A stretch of 29,330 nt of DNA from a virus. A program made the translations under genes and the position numbers. The notes beneath the pieces are model-generated. The model was not told the origin of the DNA, ran no database searches, and saw only the letters and a program-made list of their open reading frames with translations. Of this stretch, positions 4,357 to 12,089 are shown piece after piece. How positions within the stretch are numbered: position 1 is the first letter of the stretch; every line of letters starts with the position of its first letter. Location of the stretch: positions 1 through 29,330 of the IMG/VR virus record IMGVR_UViG_3300007539_000134. The stretch is one strand, 5' to 3'.

Positions 4357-4689
4357 ATGGCAACAAAGAAGAAACGGCCAGGCGTAGACGAAGTCCTGGT
4401 CGAGCTACACGCCACCCTCCGCGAGCGCATCCAGGCCGAGGCTGACCCGATTGGATTTCTGACGCGGGTAGTCAAAGGCGAAGCGATTGGCGGCGAGGTG
4501 CCCAACCTTGCGATGCGAGCGGACATTGCCCTGAAGCTCACGGGCAAGATCCTGCCCGACATGAAGGCCCTGGAATTGTCTGGCGAAGTGGGAGGAACCG
4601 ATGTCGGAGACACCGACGCCTACGCAAAACTCCTTGGCAAGCTCGGTCGCGGCGCTCCCCTCCGACCAGCAGAAGAAACTACTCACTGA
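4357..4689 (+). CDS. terS: Terminase small subunit (probable)
   Basis: A 110-residue protein placed directly before the large terminase, the usual position of the DNA-recognition subunit. The N-terminus is basic (MATKKKRPGVDEVLVE). The centre, DPIGFLTRVVKGEAI, and the later LKLTGKILPDMKALELSG follow the pattern of small terminases, in which a DPL/DPIxFL helix is followed by an ALKLxxxILPxxKxxEL segment. ATG 4357 is chosen because an upstream in-frame ATG at 4285 falls in the inverted repeat and adds a composition-odd tail. No strong ribosome site is seen. The last 89 nt overlap the large-subunit gene in another frame, which is unusually long. The assignment rests on context and weak motif similarity. 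Confidence 0.7.
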   Translation: MATKKKRPGVDEVLVELHATLRERIQAEADPIGFLTRVVKGEAIGGEVPNLAMRADIALKLTGKILPDMKALELSGEVGGTDVGDTDAYAKLLGKLGRGAPLRPAEETTH

Positions 4690-6034
4690 CCTCTCCGAAG
4701 AGGAGCTAAAAGCCCTGGATTGGGACTGGCGATTTTGGGCCAGGCCCAACCAGCTACCCCCTGCATTGTCGCAAAGCGGTGGGGAGTGGCTCACCTGGAT
4801 ACTTTTGGCTGGCCGGGGCTTTGGGAAGTCTCGGACGGGGGCCGAGTGGGTACGCGGGCTTGTAGAGCGTGGCGAAGCGTCGCGTATCTGCTTGATAGCG
4901 CCGACTTCTGCGGACGTGCGAGACGTCATGGTGGAGGGCGAGAGCGGCCTTCTCAACGTGTGCCCCCCTTGGAATCGTCCTAAGTGGGAGCCGTCGAAGC
5001 GTCGATTGACGTGGCCCAACGGCGCTATTGCGACGACTTTCAGCGCGGAGGAACCAGAGCGGCTGCGCGGGCCGCAGCATGACGCTTTGTGGGCCGACGA
5101 GCTGGCTGCGTGGCGCTACCCTGAGACCTGGGACATGGCGCAGATGGGTCTTCGGCTGGGTCGCACGCCGAAAGCGGTTGTGACGACGACTCCGAAGCCT
5201 GTGAAGTTGGTGCGACGGATTTTGAGCGATCCTGCAACTGCGATCACGCGCGGGAGCACTTACGACAACGCGGCAAACCTTGCAGAGACGTTTTTGCACT
5301 CGATCCAGCAGACCTACGAGGGCACACGTCTTGGACGGCAAGAGATCTACGCCGAAGTGCTCGAGGACGTGGAGGGGGCGTTGTGGACGCGGGACATGAT
5401 CGACGACAAGCGGTGGGCGAAGAACACTCCGTTGCCGCCGATGCGGCGCATTGTCGTATCGATCGACCCTGCGGTTTCGAGTTCGTCTGACTCCGACGAG
5501 ACGGGAATCATCGTCTGCGGCACCGACCCCGGCCTGGAGGGGGCTGGCGTGCGCGGATTTGTGCTGGACGACCTCTCTTGTAGAGCCTCGCCGGAAAAAT
5601 GGGCGAGAATTGCAGTCAATGCGTACTACCGTTGGCAAGCTGACCGCATTGTTGCGGAGGTAAACAACGGCGGCGATCTGGTGGAGGCGACGATTCGCAC
5701 GGTAGATCCAAACGTGGCGTTCAAGGCCGTGCGCGCGTCGAAGGGCAAGTTCACGCGAGCAGAGCCTGTTGCAAGCCTCTACGAGCAAGGTCGTGTGTGT
5801 CATGCCGAGTGGTTCAAGAAGCTCGAGGATCAGATGACGCAGTTTACAAGCGACATGGACCGTAGGGCATACGGCTCACCGGACAGGGTAGACGCTCTGG
5901 TTTGGGGTCTGACGGAATTGATCGTAGAAAATCAGCTAACCGGACTGATCGACCACTACCGCAAAGAGTACGAGTCGAATCTACGGGATCGCGAGAGTCG
6001 ATTTATGGCTGAGAGTACAGATGGCGTCGCCTAG
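4601..6034 (+). CDS. terL: Terminase large subunit
   Basis: A 477-residue motor and nuclease that packages DNA into the prohead through the portal. The start at 4601 follows GGAGG with a 6-nt spacer. Residues 20-50 carry LSEEELKALDWDWRFWARPN, a segment common before the ATPase in this terminase group. Walker A is GRGFGKS (71-77), Walker B with catalytic Glu is ALWADE (162-167), and the coupling motif TTTPKP is at 195-200. The RNase H-like nuclease supplies VSIDP (Asp289), VAEVNNGG (Glu353) and SPDRVDAL (Asp428/Asp431). All key residues are present, so the enzyme looks intact. The final codons overlap the portal start by 14 nt. It resembles the Terminase_6/GTA-type large subunits rather than the lambda type. 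Confidence 0.95.
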   Translation: MSETPTPTQNSLASSVAALPSDQQKKLLTDLSEEELKALDWDWRFWARPNQLPPALSQSGGEWLTWILLAGRGFGKSRTGAEWVRGLVERGEASRICLIAPTSADVRDVMVEGESGLLNVCPPWNRPKWEPSKRRLTWPNGAIATTFSAEEPERLRGPQHDALWADELAAWRYPETWDMAQMGLRLGRTPKAVVTTTPKPVKLVRRILSDPATAITRGSTYDNAANLAETFLHSIQQTYEGTRLGRQEIYAEVLEDVEGALWTRDMIDDKRWAKNTPLPPMRRIVVSIDPAVSSSSDSDETGIIVCGTDPGLEGAGVRGFVLDDLSCRASPEKWARIAVNAYYRWQADRIVAEVNNGGDLVEATIRTVDPNVAFKAVRASKGKFTRAEPVASLYEQGRVCHAEWFKKLEDQMTQFTSDMDRRAYGSPDRVDALVWGLTELIVENQLTGLIDHYRKEYESNLRDRESRFMAESTDGVA

Positions 6035-7364
6035 AGGCGGAACCCAAGTGAGCGAGGGCTTGATCGCTCGCGCTTTGGGGTTGTTTCGCAGGAGTGGCGA
6101 GCAAGGGGCGAGCGACCCGTTCCACCCTGGAGAGCCGCCAGAGGTTGAGACGCCCCGTGTCGTTCGGAGTTTTGACTATCCGTCGCGATACAACGTGGCC
6201 TTGGATCGTCCGCGCGACAGTCGGACGACTTTTGCTCAATTGCGCGAGCTTGCGGACGGCTGCGACATTTTGCGTTTGGCGATCGAGACTCGCAAAGATC
6301 AGATGTGCCGTCTGGAGTGGGACGTAATTCGCCGTGGCAGTTCGCTCGAGAGCGACGGCGATGCGACGACGGAGGCGGTTAAGCAGTTTTTGCACAGGCC
6401 AGACGGCGAAAACTCCTGGTCTACCTGGCTACGGATGCTGCTTGAGGAAGTTTTTGTCCTTGATGCGTTGTCGATCTACCCACGGCGCACGTTGGGCGGC
6501 GGCGTACTTGGGTTTGAGATTGTGGATGGGAGCACCATCAAGCCTGTTATTGACGAGCGCGGGCGCAAGCCGAGGGAAGGTGTAGCGTTCCAGCAGGTCG
6601 TAAAGGGTGTGCCGTATGCGGATTTCACGGCGGACGAGCTGATCTACGAGCCTCGCAACCGCCGAATCCACAAGGTCTACGGCTACAGCCAGGTCGAACA
6701 GGTCATTGTGACGATCAACACGGCCATACGGCGCTCGGTCCACCAGCTTGCGTATTATCGCGAGGGCAACATCCCGGAAGCGTTCATGGGCGTTCCGGCA
6801 GAGTGGACGCCGGACCAGATCGTGCAGTTTCAGGAGTATTGGGACGGATTGATCAGCGGGGACAGCTCACGGCGCCGCCACATGAAGTTTTTGCCTGGTG
6901 AAATTGCGCGGAACTTCATCCAGGTACGCGAAAACGTGCTCAAAGACGAGTACGACGAGTGGCTGGCTCGGGTGATTTGCTACGCATTCAGCCTTCCTCC
7001 GACGGCTTTCATCCGTCAGATGAACCGTGCGACGGCAGAGACGAGCAATGTTTCGAGCCTTGAGGAAGGCATTGAGCCGACAAAGCTGTTTGTGAAGGAC
7101 GTTGTGGACCGAATGATCCGGTTCATGGGGTTCGACGACCTGGAATTTGTGTTCCGGTACGAGTCGAGTCTTGACCGGCACAAACAGGCTCAAATCCATG
7201 AGGTTTACGTCCGCAGTGGCATTATTTCGCCAAACGAGGCGCGAAAAGAGATCGGTTTGGAGCCGCGTGCGGACGGCGACGACTTTGTAAACCTTGAAGA
7301 GCCTGATCCAGAGGTCGTGCCGATTAGGTCGAACGCGACTGATCCCGCTAATAGTACAGACTGA
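6021..7364 (+). CDS. Portal protein (HK97-like)
   Basis: A 447-residue protein forming the dodecameric ring at the capsid vertex, through which DNA passes and to which terminase and connector bind. Typical portal features appear in order: ETRKDQMCRLEWDVIRRG (about residues 92-109), the EVFVLDALSIYP region, a long wing/stem part with YGYSQVEQVIVTINTAIRR, then AFSLPPTAFIRQMNRATAE and a C-terminal SGIISPNEARKEIGLEP, which is a hallmark of HK97-type portals. Start ATG 6021 overlaps the terminase end; a GTG at 6048 is an alternative. Position between terminase and protease is canonical. Confidence 0.93.
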   Translation: MASPRGGTQVSEGLIARALGLFRRSGEQGASDPFHPGEPPEVETPRVVRSFDYPSRYNVALDRPRDSRTTFAQLRELADGCDILRLAIETRKDQMCRLEWDVIRRGSSLESDGDATTEAVKQFLHRPDGENSWSTWLRMLLEEVFVLDALSIYPRRTLGGGVLGFEIVDGSTIKPVIDERGRKPREGVAFQQVVKGVPYADFTADELIYEPRNRRIHKVYGYSQVEQVIVTINTAIRRSVHQLAYYREGNIPEAFMGVPAEWTPDQIVQFQEYWDGLISGDSSRRRHMKFLPGEIARNFIQVRENVLKDEYDEWLARVICYAFSLPPTAFIRQMNRATAETSNVSSLEEGIEPTKLFVKDVVDRMIRFMGFDDLEFVFRYESSLDRHKQAQIHEVYVRSGIISPNEARKEIGLEPRADGDDFVNLEEPDPEVVPIRSNATDPANSTD

Positions 7365-7365
7365 G

Positions 7366-8310
7366 ATGAACCTGTTTTCGGAATTTGCGAAGGTCGGTAG
7401 CGACGAGCAGCGCATGGTCTGGGGCTATGCGTCTACGGGGGACGTCGATTCGCAGAACGACATTGTCGATCAGGGCGCACTGCGCGAAGCGTGGGGCGAC
7501 TACTGGGGCAACGTGCGCGAGATGCACAAGGCCAGCGCCGTTGGCGTTGTGCGCGAGCATAGTTTCGACGATCGCGGCCTGTATATCGGCGTTTACGTCG
7601 GTGACGACCAGGCGTGGCACAAGGTTCGCGAAGGCATCTACAAAGGATTTTCGATCGGCGGTCGCGCACTGGCGCGCGACACTCAGGACAACCGTCGGAT
7701 TACAAAGCTAGCTTTGCGCGAGATCAGCCTGGTAGATCGCGGCGCAAACGAAAACGCGAAGTTTTCGCTGTTCAAATTTGACCACGACGAGGGGAACGAC
7801 TCCATGGCACAGAACGAACTGAAGGTGAAGCTCGATACGAGCGATCTTGACGCCAAGTTGGCGCTAGCAAACGAGCAGATTGAAAAGATTGCTGCTTTCG
7901 ACGAAAAGCTGGCGGTTGCCAACGATCTGGTGGAGAAGCTCGGCGCAACTGCCGAAGCTGCGCCGGACGACACGGTGCTCAAGCTGCTTGCCGACACCGA
8001 GAAATCCCACTCGGAACTTCTGGAGAAGGTTGCGGCAATGGAGTCGTCCAGGGCCGAGCTTCTGGAAAAGATCGACGCTGCTCGCGCAGAGACTGCGGAA
8101 GTCGTGAAGCGCAACGAAGTCCTTCTGGAGCGTCTGGAGAAGGTGGAAGCGCGTGAAGTTGGGGTCATTCCTGCCACTGGCGCCGCTTCTGGGACTGTCG
8201 ATAAGGACGCAGACGGCGTGGACCCGATCAGCAAATTGGGAGACGACGCCACCGCAGAAGACATTATCAAAGCCATCCACCTGGGTGGTGGTCGCGGCAT
8301 TCGCGGATAA
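7366..8310 (+). CDS. Prohead protease fused to scaffold-like coiled coil
   Basis: A 314-residue protein. ATG 7366 lies 1 nt after the portal stop; an upstream frame extension is ignored because it overlaps the portal. Residues 15-135 match XkdF-like/Mu gpI-like prohead proteases: VWGYASTGDVDSQNDIVD, His54 in EMHKASAVG, Ser96 in YKGFSIGG, then LREISLVDRGAN. His54/Ser96 are the probable catalytic pair. From residue 147 the chain becomes a charged Lys/Glu/Ala coiled coil (EKIAAFDEKLAVANDLVEKL) with an Ala/Gly/Thr tail, typical of a delta domain or scaffold. The enzyme would cleave scaffold and capsid N-termini during maturation. Confidence 0.88.
   Translation: MNLFSEFAKVGSDEQRMVWGYASTGDVDSQNDIVDQGALREAWGDYWGNVREMHKASAVGVVREHSFDDRGLYIGVYVGDDQAWHKVREGIYKGFSIGGRALARDTQDNRRITKLALREISLVDRGANENAKFSLFKFDHDEGNDSMAQNELKVKLDTSDLDAKLALANEQIEKIAAFDEKLAVANDLVEKLGATAEAAPDDTVLKLLADTEKSHSELLEKVAAMESSRAELLEKIDAARAETAEVVKRNEVLLERLEKVEAREVGVIPATGAASGTVDKDADGVDPISKLGDDATAEDIIKAIHLGGGRGIRG
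7804..8310 (+). CDS. Candidate nested scaffold protein (internal in-frame start)
   Basis: Within the protease gene, an in-frame ATG at 7804 (codon 147) is preceded by GAGGGG with 9-nt spacing. It falls exactly at the boundary between the protease domain and the coiled coil. Translation from it would give a 168-residue protein (MAQNELKVKLDTSDLDAKLA...) made of the coiled coil alone, as in lambda C/Nu3. The boundary position is what makes it credible. No separate scaffold gene is seen between protease and capsid. Confidence 0.55.
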   Translation: MAQNELKVKLDTSDLDAKLALANEQIEKIAAFDEKLAVANDLVEKLGATAEAAPDDTVLKLLADTEKSHSELLEKVAAMESSRAELLEKIDAARAETAEVVKRNEVLLERLEKVEAREVGVIPATGAASGTVDKDADGVDPISKLGDDATAEDIIKAIHLGGGRGIRG

Positions 8311-8379
8311 TTTTGTAGTTTTTGGATTCAGTCCTAAATCTGAATACTCGCAACACGCAAAACGAGAGGAAACCTCACG

Positions 8380-9954
8380 ATGGGCGCAACTGACGAAACG
8401 ATCGAAGCACTGAAGGAGGCCCAGCAGTCTCCTTCCGAGGAGCTTGCGAAGGCTACGTTCACCTCGCAGGGCTGGAGTCAGGGTGACGGCGTTGCCACCG
8501 GCAGCGGTCTGGTTCACTACGATCTCGAGGCCCCGGCCAAGAAGCTCTATCCTGTAATCACTCCGCTTCGGAACATGATTCCGCGCGTCGCGGGTGACGG
8601 CGGGGTTGCCACCAACTGGAAGGCGATCACGGCGGTCAACACCACGTCGATGCACATGGGCGTGGGCGAAGCCGCTCGGTCGGGCGTCATCACCAACACG
8701 GTGAAAGAGTACACGGCTTCGTACAAGGGCCTTGGACTCGAGTCGTTCTGCACTTTCGAGAGCGAGTACGCCGGGCAGAACTTCGACGACGTGCGCGCTC
8801 GCGCGGTCGAGTCGCTGCTTCGTTCGTTCTTCATCGGTGAGGAGCAGATCATTCTGGGTGGCAACTCCAGCGTTGCTCTGGGAACTCCTGTTACTCCGAC
8901 GCTTTCTACTTTCACCCCGTCTCCGGCGTCCACCCTGTCGAGTGCTTCGTACACCGTACAGGTTGTTGCTCTCACTCACGACGGGCAGTATCGAAGCAGC
9001 GTCGCGGGCGGCGTTCCGGCCACGGCTGATCGGACTCCTGGGGATGGCGGCTCTGCCGTTACGTTCAACGGCGGCGCATCGAACGCATCTGCGGCGGCTA
9101 CGGTTACCCCAGCGGCCAATGACGCAATCTACGCCACCACCACGCCGATTCGCGGAGCGTTTGCTTACGCCTGGTACTGGACGGACCAAGTAAATTCTGG
9201 GGTTCGTTTGGGCGCTATTACCCCGACCAGCTCGGTCGTCATCACTGCGGAGCCGACCGGAACCCAGGAGATTACGGCCCACGGTTCGGATCACTCGACT
9301 GACGACAAGGTCTTCGACGGAATCCTGACCCAGATTTCCGAAGCCAACAGCGGTTCGTACTACATGGACCTTGCCAATCAGTCGGCAGCGGCAGCCGAAA
9401 CTGACTTCAATGCGGGCAAGACCGTTGGCACAAAGCTCGAGGGCGACGGCGCGGGCGGCATCAAGCAGATTGACGACGCGCTCCAATCTTTCTGGGACAA
9501 CTACCGCCTAAGCCCTGACATGATGATCGTGTCGGCCCAGGAACTGAAGAACATGACCCACCTTCTCATCAAGAGTGGTGGCGCCAACCTCTTCCAGTTC
9601 AACGTCGGCGGGACTGACGGAACGGTAGACGGTCGCACGATTGCTGCCGGGACGGTGATCGGGTCGTACCTCAACAAGTTCACGATGGCTGGCGGGCAGA
9701 TGGTCCGGGTCATGCTGCACCCCAACCTTGCTCCTGGCACCATCCTCTTCTTCTCGACCTCTATCCCCTACCCTCTCAGCAACGTGAACAACGTGCTTCA
9801 GATCAAAGCTCGTCGGACGTACTACCAGATCGAGTGGCCGCTTCGGACGCGCCGCTACGAGTTTGGCGTGTACGCTGACGAACTGCTGCAAAACTACTTC
9901 CCGCCCGCGTTCGGTGTAATCACAAACATCGCGGATGGGGTTGTCACCGCCTAG
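8380..9954 (+). CDS. Major capsid protein, HK97 fold with inserted beta domain
   Basis: A 524-residue protein with a strong ribosome site (GAGAGGA) before ATG 8380. Residues 1-165 contain the N-arm, the segment LYPVITPLRNMIPRV and a spine-helix-like NFDDVRARAVESLLRSFFIGEEQIILGG. Residues 166-305 are a Thr/Ser/Ala-rich insertion with an FN3/Ig-like strand pattern (YTVQVVALTHDGQYRSS, FAYAWYWTDQVNSG), probably a surface-exposed domain. The capsid fold then resumes: LQSFWDNYRLSPDMMIVSAQ, LHPNLAPGTILFFS, and a P-domain-like end (YEFGVYADELLQNYFPPAFG). No lysine-crosslink motif can be asserted. It is followed by a strong hairpin, as expected for the most abundant product. Confidence 0.9.
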   Translation: MGATDETIEALKEAQQSPSEELAKATFTSQGWSQGDGVATGSGLVHYDLEAPAKKLYPVITPLRNMIPRVAGDGGVATNWKAITAVNTTSMHMGVGEAARSGVITNTVKEYTASYKGLGLESFCTFESEYAGQNFDDVRARAVESLLRSFFIGEEQIILGGNSSVALGTPVTPTLSTFTPSPASTLSSASYTVQVVALTHDGQYRSSVAGGVPATADRTPGDGGSAVTFNGGASNASAAATVTPAANDAIYATTTPIRGAFAYAWYWTDQVNSGVRLGAITPTSSVVITAEPTGTQEITAHGSDHSTDDKVFDGILTQISEANSGSYYMDLANQSAAAAETDFNAGKTVGTKLEGDGAGGIKQIDDALQSFWDNYRLSPDMMIVSAQELKNMTHLLIKSGGANLFQFNVGGTDGTVDGRTIAAGTVIGSYLNKFTMAGGQMVRVMLHPNLAPGTILFFSTSIPYPLSNVNNVLQIKARRTYYQIEWPLRTRRYEFGVYADELLQNYFPPAFGVITNIADGVVTA

Positions 9955-9966
9955 CGCGGATAACCC

Positions 9967-10003
9967 GGCCCGCCGCCGCACCCCTCCGTAGCGGCGGCGG
10001 GCC
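9967..10003 (+). terminator. Perfect 13-bp hairpin after the capsid gene
   Basis: GGCCCGCCGCCGC (9967-9979) pairs with GCGGCGGCGGGCC (9991-10003) across an 11-nt loop, followed by AATTTATTCTT. This is a probable attenuating terminator or 3' stabiliser. Downstream genes lack an obvious own promoter, so read-through must be partial. Confidence 0.8.
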
Positions 10004-10014
10004 AATTTATTCTT

Positions 10015-10281
10015 ATGGCTACCTTGCGAATGCAGGGAGACCCGGTCACCAACTACACCTCGGTGGAAGGGTTTTCGATGGCAACGGACCAAGACGGATT
10101 TGTGGACGTGCCAGAAGAGCTTGTAGCCAAAATGAACGAGCTGGGGCTACGGGTGGTCATTGAGCCTTTGGCGATTGTCCAACCAGCAAAGTTTGTCGAA
10201 TCTCTTCCTGTGGAAGATCCGAAACCACAACTTGACGTTGTAGAGCCTGTCCGACGCCCAAGACGACGCCGGACAACGTAG
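10015..10281 (+). CDS. Small head-region protein, unknown
   Basis: An 88-residue protein between capsid and connector genes. ATG 10015 has no ribosome site and stands just after the hairpin; ATG 10078 (after GGTGGAAGGG) would give a 67-residue alternative. The middle is a short beta/helix unit (MATDQDGFVDVPEELVAKMNELGL). The C-terminus is Pro-rich and ends in a basic tail (RRPRRRRTT) that could contact DNA or a capsid surface. I do not recognise the family. Confidence 0.65.
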   Translation: MATLRMQGDPVTNYTSVEGFSMATDQDGFVDVPEELVAKMNELGLRVVIEPLAIVQPAKFVESLPVEDPKPQLDVVEPVRRPRRRRTT

Positions 10282-10290
10282 AGGCTCGGG

Positions 10291-10881
10291 GTGCCGTCTC
10301 TTTACCTCCAAGCGGCTGAGTATGACCTTTACGGCTTGTCAGAGACGACGACCAGCGATCAGGTTATTCGAGCCTCGACGCTGATCAATTCGTACTGCAA
10401 CCGTCCTGAAGGGTTTTTGTCTTCGGACGGTCTGACCCAGGACGCAACCGGCGCAGCGATTGTCGAGACGTTCCGGCACCGTCGCGGGCGGCGGGTAATC
10501 CTTTCCAGGGTTCCGGTTGCAAATCTTATTTCTGTAGAATCTGCTGCGGATATTGTCCCATTTTCCTGGGACACGCATGACGTCTCAAGCCTAAACTCGC
10601 TCGATTACGAAAACGGCGTCTTGGACCTCCCCCCAACGGTGCCCTACCCCGGCAGGATTCGCGTAACGTACACGTCCGGCTGGGCCTACGGCGATTTGCC
10701 CCCTGCAATCAAGCTGGCTGCGGCGACCCTGTGCAAGAGAATTTTAAAGGGGGATGATCTTGGGCCGGGCATCAAACGCGCAACGGCGGGCGATGCGACG
10801 CTTGAGTGGTTTGACAGCCACTTCTTCGACTCTGAGATTTCGTCTTTGCTTGCCGCTTACCGTCGCGTCGTGCCGGTGTAG
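10291..10881 (+). CDS. Head-tail connector/adaptor protein (gp6-like, probable)
   Basis: A 196-residue protein starting at GTG 10291, after GAGG. It opens MPSLYLQAAEYDLYGLSETT and runs SDQVIRASTLINSYCNRPEGF, a pattern of helical adaptor proteins that bind the portal underside. It then has a beta stretch (RVPVANLISVES) and YPGRIRVTYTSGW followed by PPAIKLAAATLCKRIL, which is common in gp6/gp15-like connectors. Place in the operon supports a neck role. Fold assignment is inferred from pattern and position. Confidence 0.7.
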   Translation: MPSLYLQAAEYDLYGLSETTTSDQVIRASTLINSYCNRPEGFLSSDGLTQDATGAAIVETFRHRRGRRVILSRVPVANLISVESAADIVPFSWDTHDVSSLNSLDYENGVLDLPPTVPYPGRIRVTYTSGWAYGDLPPAIKLAAATLCKRILKGDDLGPGIKRATAGDATLEWFDSHFFDSEISSLLAAYRRVVPV

Positions 10882-10883
10882 CC

Positions 10884-11228
10884 GTGGCAAGTTTTCTGCG
10901 ACCGCACACGATCAACGTGTATCGCACGGTGACGGCTGACGTTGCTGGGCGTGGCGGGTACGGCGCCGATCTTCAGGACGAAGAAGTTTTGGTTTACGGC
11001 CCGATTGAGGCGAATATTCAAGAGGCGCGGCAAGCGCGGCCCGTTCCGACTTCGATCCCGACGGGAACGATGTTTCGCGGGTTGTATTTGATGGTTTTTG
11101 AAGGTCCAAACGGCACAGTGCATACGAAGGACATCGTCGTAGACGAGAACAAAAATCGATACCAGCTAATCACGGTTCAGTGGGGTCGGTTTGGTTACTC
11201 GGTCATTGGCGAATTGATGGAGGTATAA
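10884..11228 (+). CDS. Head closure/neck protein (probable)
   Basis: A 114-residue, mostly beta protein beginning at GTG 10884. The sequence MASFLRPHTINVYRTVTADV resembles head-closure (SPP1 gp16-like) and minor capsid proteins that start with a short RPHTIxVYR strand. Later strands are EEVLVYGPIEANIQEA, FRGLYLMVFE and KDIVVDENKNRYQLITVQ. Its last codons carry GGAGG, which serves as the ribosome site of the next gene. It likely seals the connector after packaging. Confidence 0.6.
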   Translation: MASFLRPHTINVYRTVTADVAGRGGYGADLQDEEVLVYGPIEANIQEARQARPVPTSIPTGTMFRGLYLMVFEGPNGTVHTKDIVVDENKNRYQLITVQWGRFGYSVIGELMEV

Positions 11229-11229
11229 G

Positions 11230-11658
11230 ATGGCTGGTTTTGGCAACGACTACGAGGATCTGGTTCTCGAGGGCATTTTCAAAGGGCAGTCTGTTGCTCC
11301 TGCGGACATCTACGTCTCCTTGCATTCAGCCGACCCTGGCGACACAGGCGCCAATGAAATTGCCGCCACAGGCGGCTACGCGCGAGAGCAAGTGTCGCCT
11401 GACGCTGGAACGACGGCGGGCACTTGGTCTGCGGTGGCTAACGGCTCGGTCAGCAACGCCGGTCAGATCGACATGGGCACGGCGTCTGGGTCGGCGTGGA
11501 ACGCTGGCAACGCAATCACGCATTTTGGTCTGTGGACTGCCTCAACTAATGGAACTTTTATCGCAGGAGGGCAGATCAACAGCGGCACGGGCGTCGTCGT
11601 CCTGGACGGCACACAGTTGGTTTTCCCGGCAAATCAGCTAACCGTGACCCTCGACTGA
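11230..11658 (+). CDS. YVSLHS-type phage decoration/fibre protein, copy 1
   Basis: A 142-residue beta-rich protein; GGAGG lies 7 nt before ATG 11230. It opens MAGFGNDYEDLVLEGIFKGQ, then DIYVSLHSADPGDTG, GGYAREQVSP, ITHFGLWTASTNGTFIAGGQ and a final PANQLTVTLD. This is a recurring small phage protein pattern, usually annotated as a tail-fibre or decoration protein; I treat the exact role as unknown. A paralogue with the same block order follows 11 nt downstream. Confidence 0.75.
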   Translation: MAGFGNDYEDLVLEGIFKGQSVAPADIYVSLHSADPGDTGANEIAATGGYAREQVSPDAGTTAGTWSAVANGSVSNAGQIDMGTASGSAWNAGNAITHFGLWTASTNGTFIAGGQINSGTGVVVLDGTQLVFPANQLTVTLD

Positions 11659-11669
11659 GCTAGCGAGCC

Positions 11670-12089
11670 ATGAGCTTCTCCAATGCGTTGGAAGAGGCAG
11701 TTCTTGAGTGGATTTTTAAGGGCCAATCCTTTGGCACCCCGCCGACGACCATCTACGTCTCGTTGCACTCTTCTGCTCCGGGCGACTTGGGAACGGTAGG
11801 TGAACTGTCTGGTGGTGGGTACGCGCGCGCGTCGCTTGCCGCCGACACGGCCACGACGGCAAACAACTGGACGGCGGTTGCTACTTCTGGGACTGCTCAA
11901 ATTATCCGCAACAACGCAAGCATCACCTTCCCTACCGCCACGGCTAATTGGACTACGGCTACGCATTTTGGGCTGTGGGACAACGGCAACACGTTTTTGG
12001 CCTCTGGTACAATTTCGGGCGGCATGGCGGTGCAGAGCGGGGACGCGGTGGTGCTCACGCCCAACGATCTGGAAGTTTCGGCAGACTAA
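11670..12089 (+). CDS. YVSLHS-type phage decoration/fibre protein, copy 2
   Basis: A 139-residue paralogue of the preceding protein, starting at ATG 11670. Aligned blocks include LEWIFKGQSFGTPPTTIYVS, SSAPGDLG, GGGYARASL, ATHFGLWDNGNTFLASG and the C-terminal LTPNDLEVSAD. The block order and spacing are the same but the residues differ widely, so the duplication is old and both copies are kept. Together they may form a hetero-oligomeric ring or fibre. The stop overlaps the next start (TAATG). Confidence 0.75.
   Translation: MSFSNALEEAVLEWIFKGQSFGTPPTTIYVSLHSSAPGDLGTVGELSGGGYARASLAADTATTANNWTAVATSGTAQIIRNNASITFPTATANWTTATHFGLWDNGNTFLASGTISGGMAVQSGDAVVLTPNDLEVSAD

Noticed and set aside
4754-5803. 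Long minus-strand open frame opposite the large terminase
   Set aside because: It is a shadow: the plus frame carries all terminase motifs and the minus frame is an Arg/His/Leu-rich translation without signals.
8311-8379. Possible promoter or terminator between protease and capsid genes (ATTCAG/CTGAAT repeat)
   Set aside because: The 6-bp arms are weak and no -35/-10 pair or T-tract is convincing.
7864-9486. 540-codon minus-strand open frame opposite protease and capsid
   Set aside because: It spans two well-supported genes and their intergenic gap, with Arg-rich composition and no ribosome site, so it is a codon-bias shadow.
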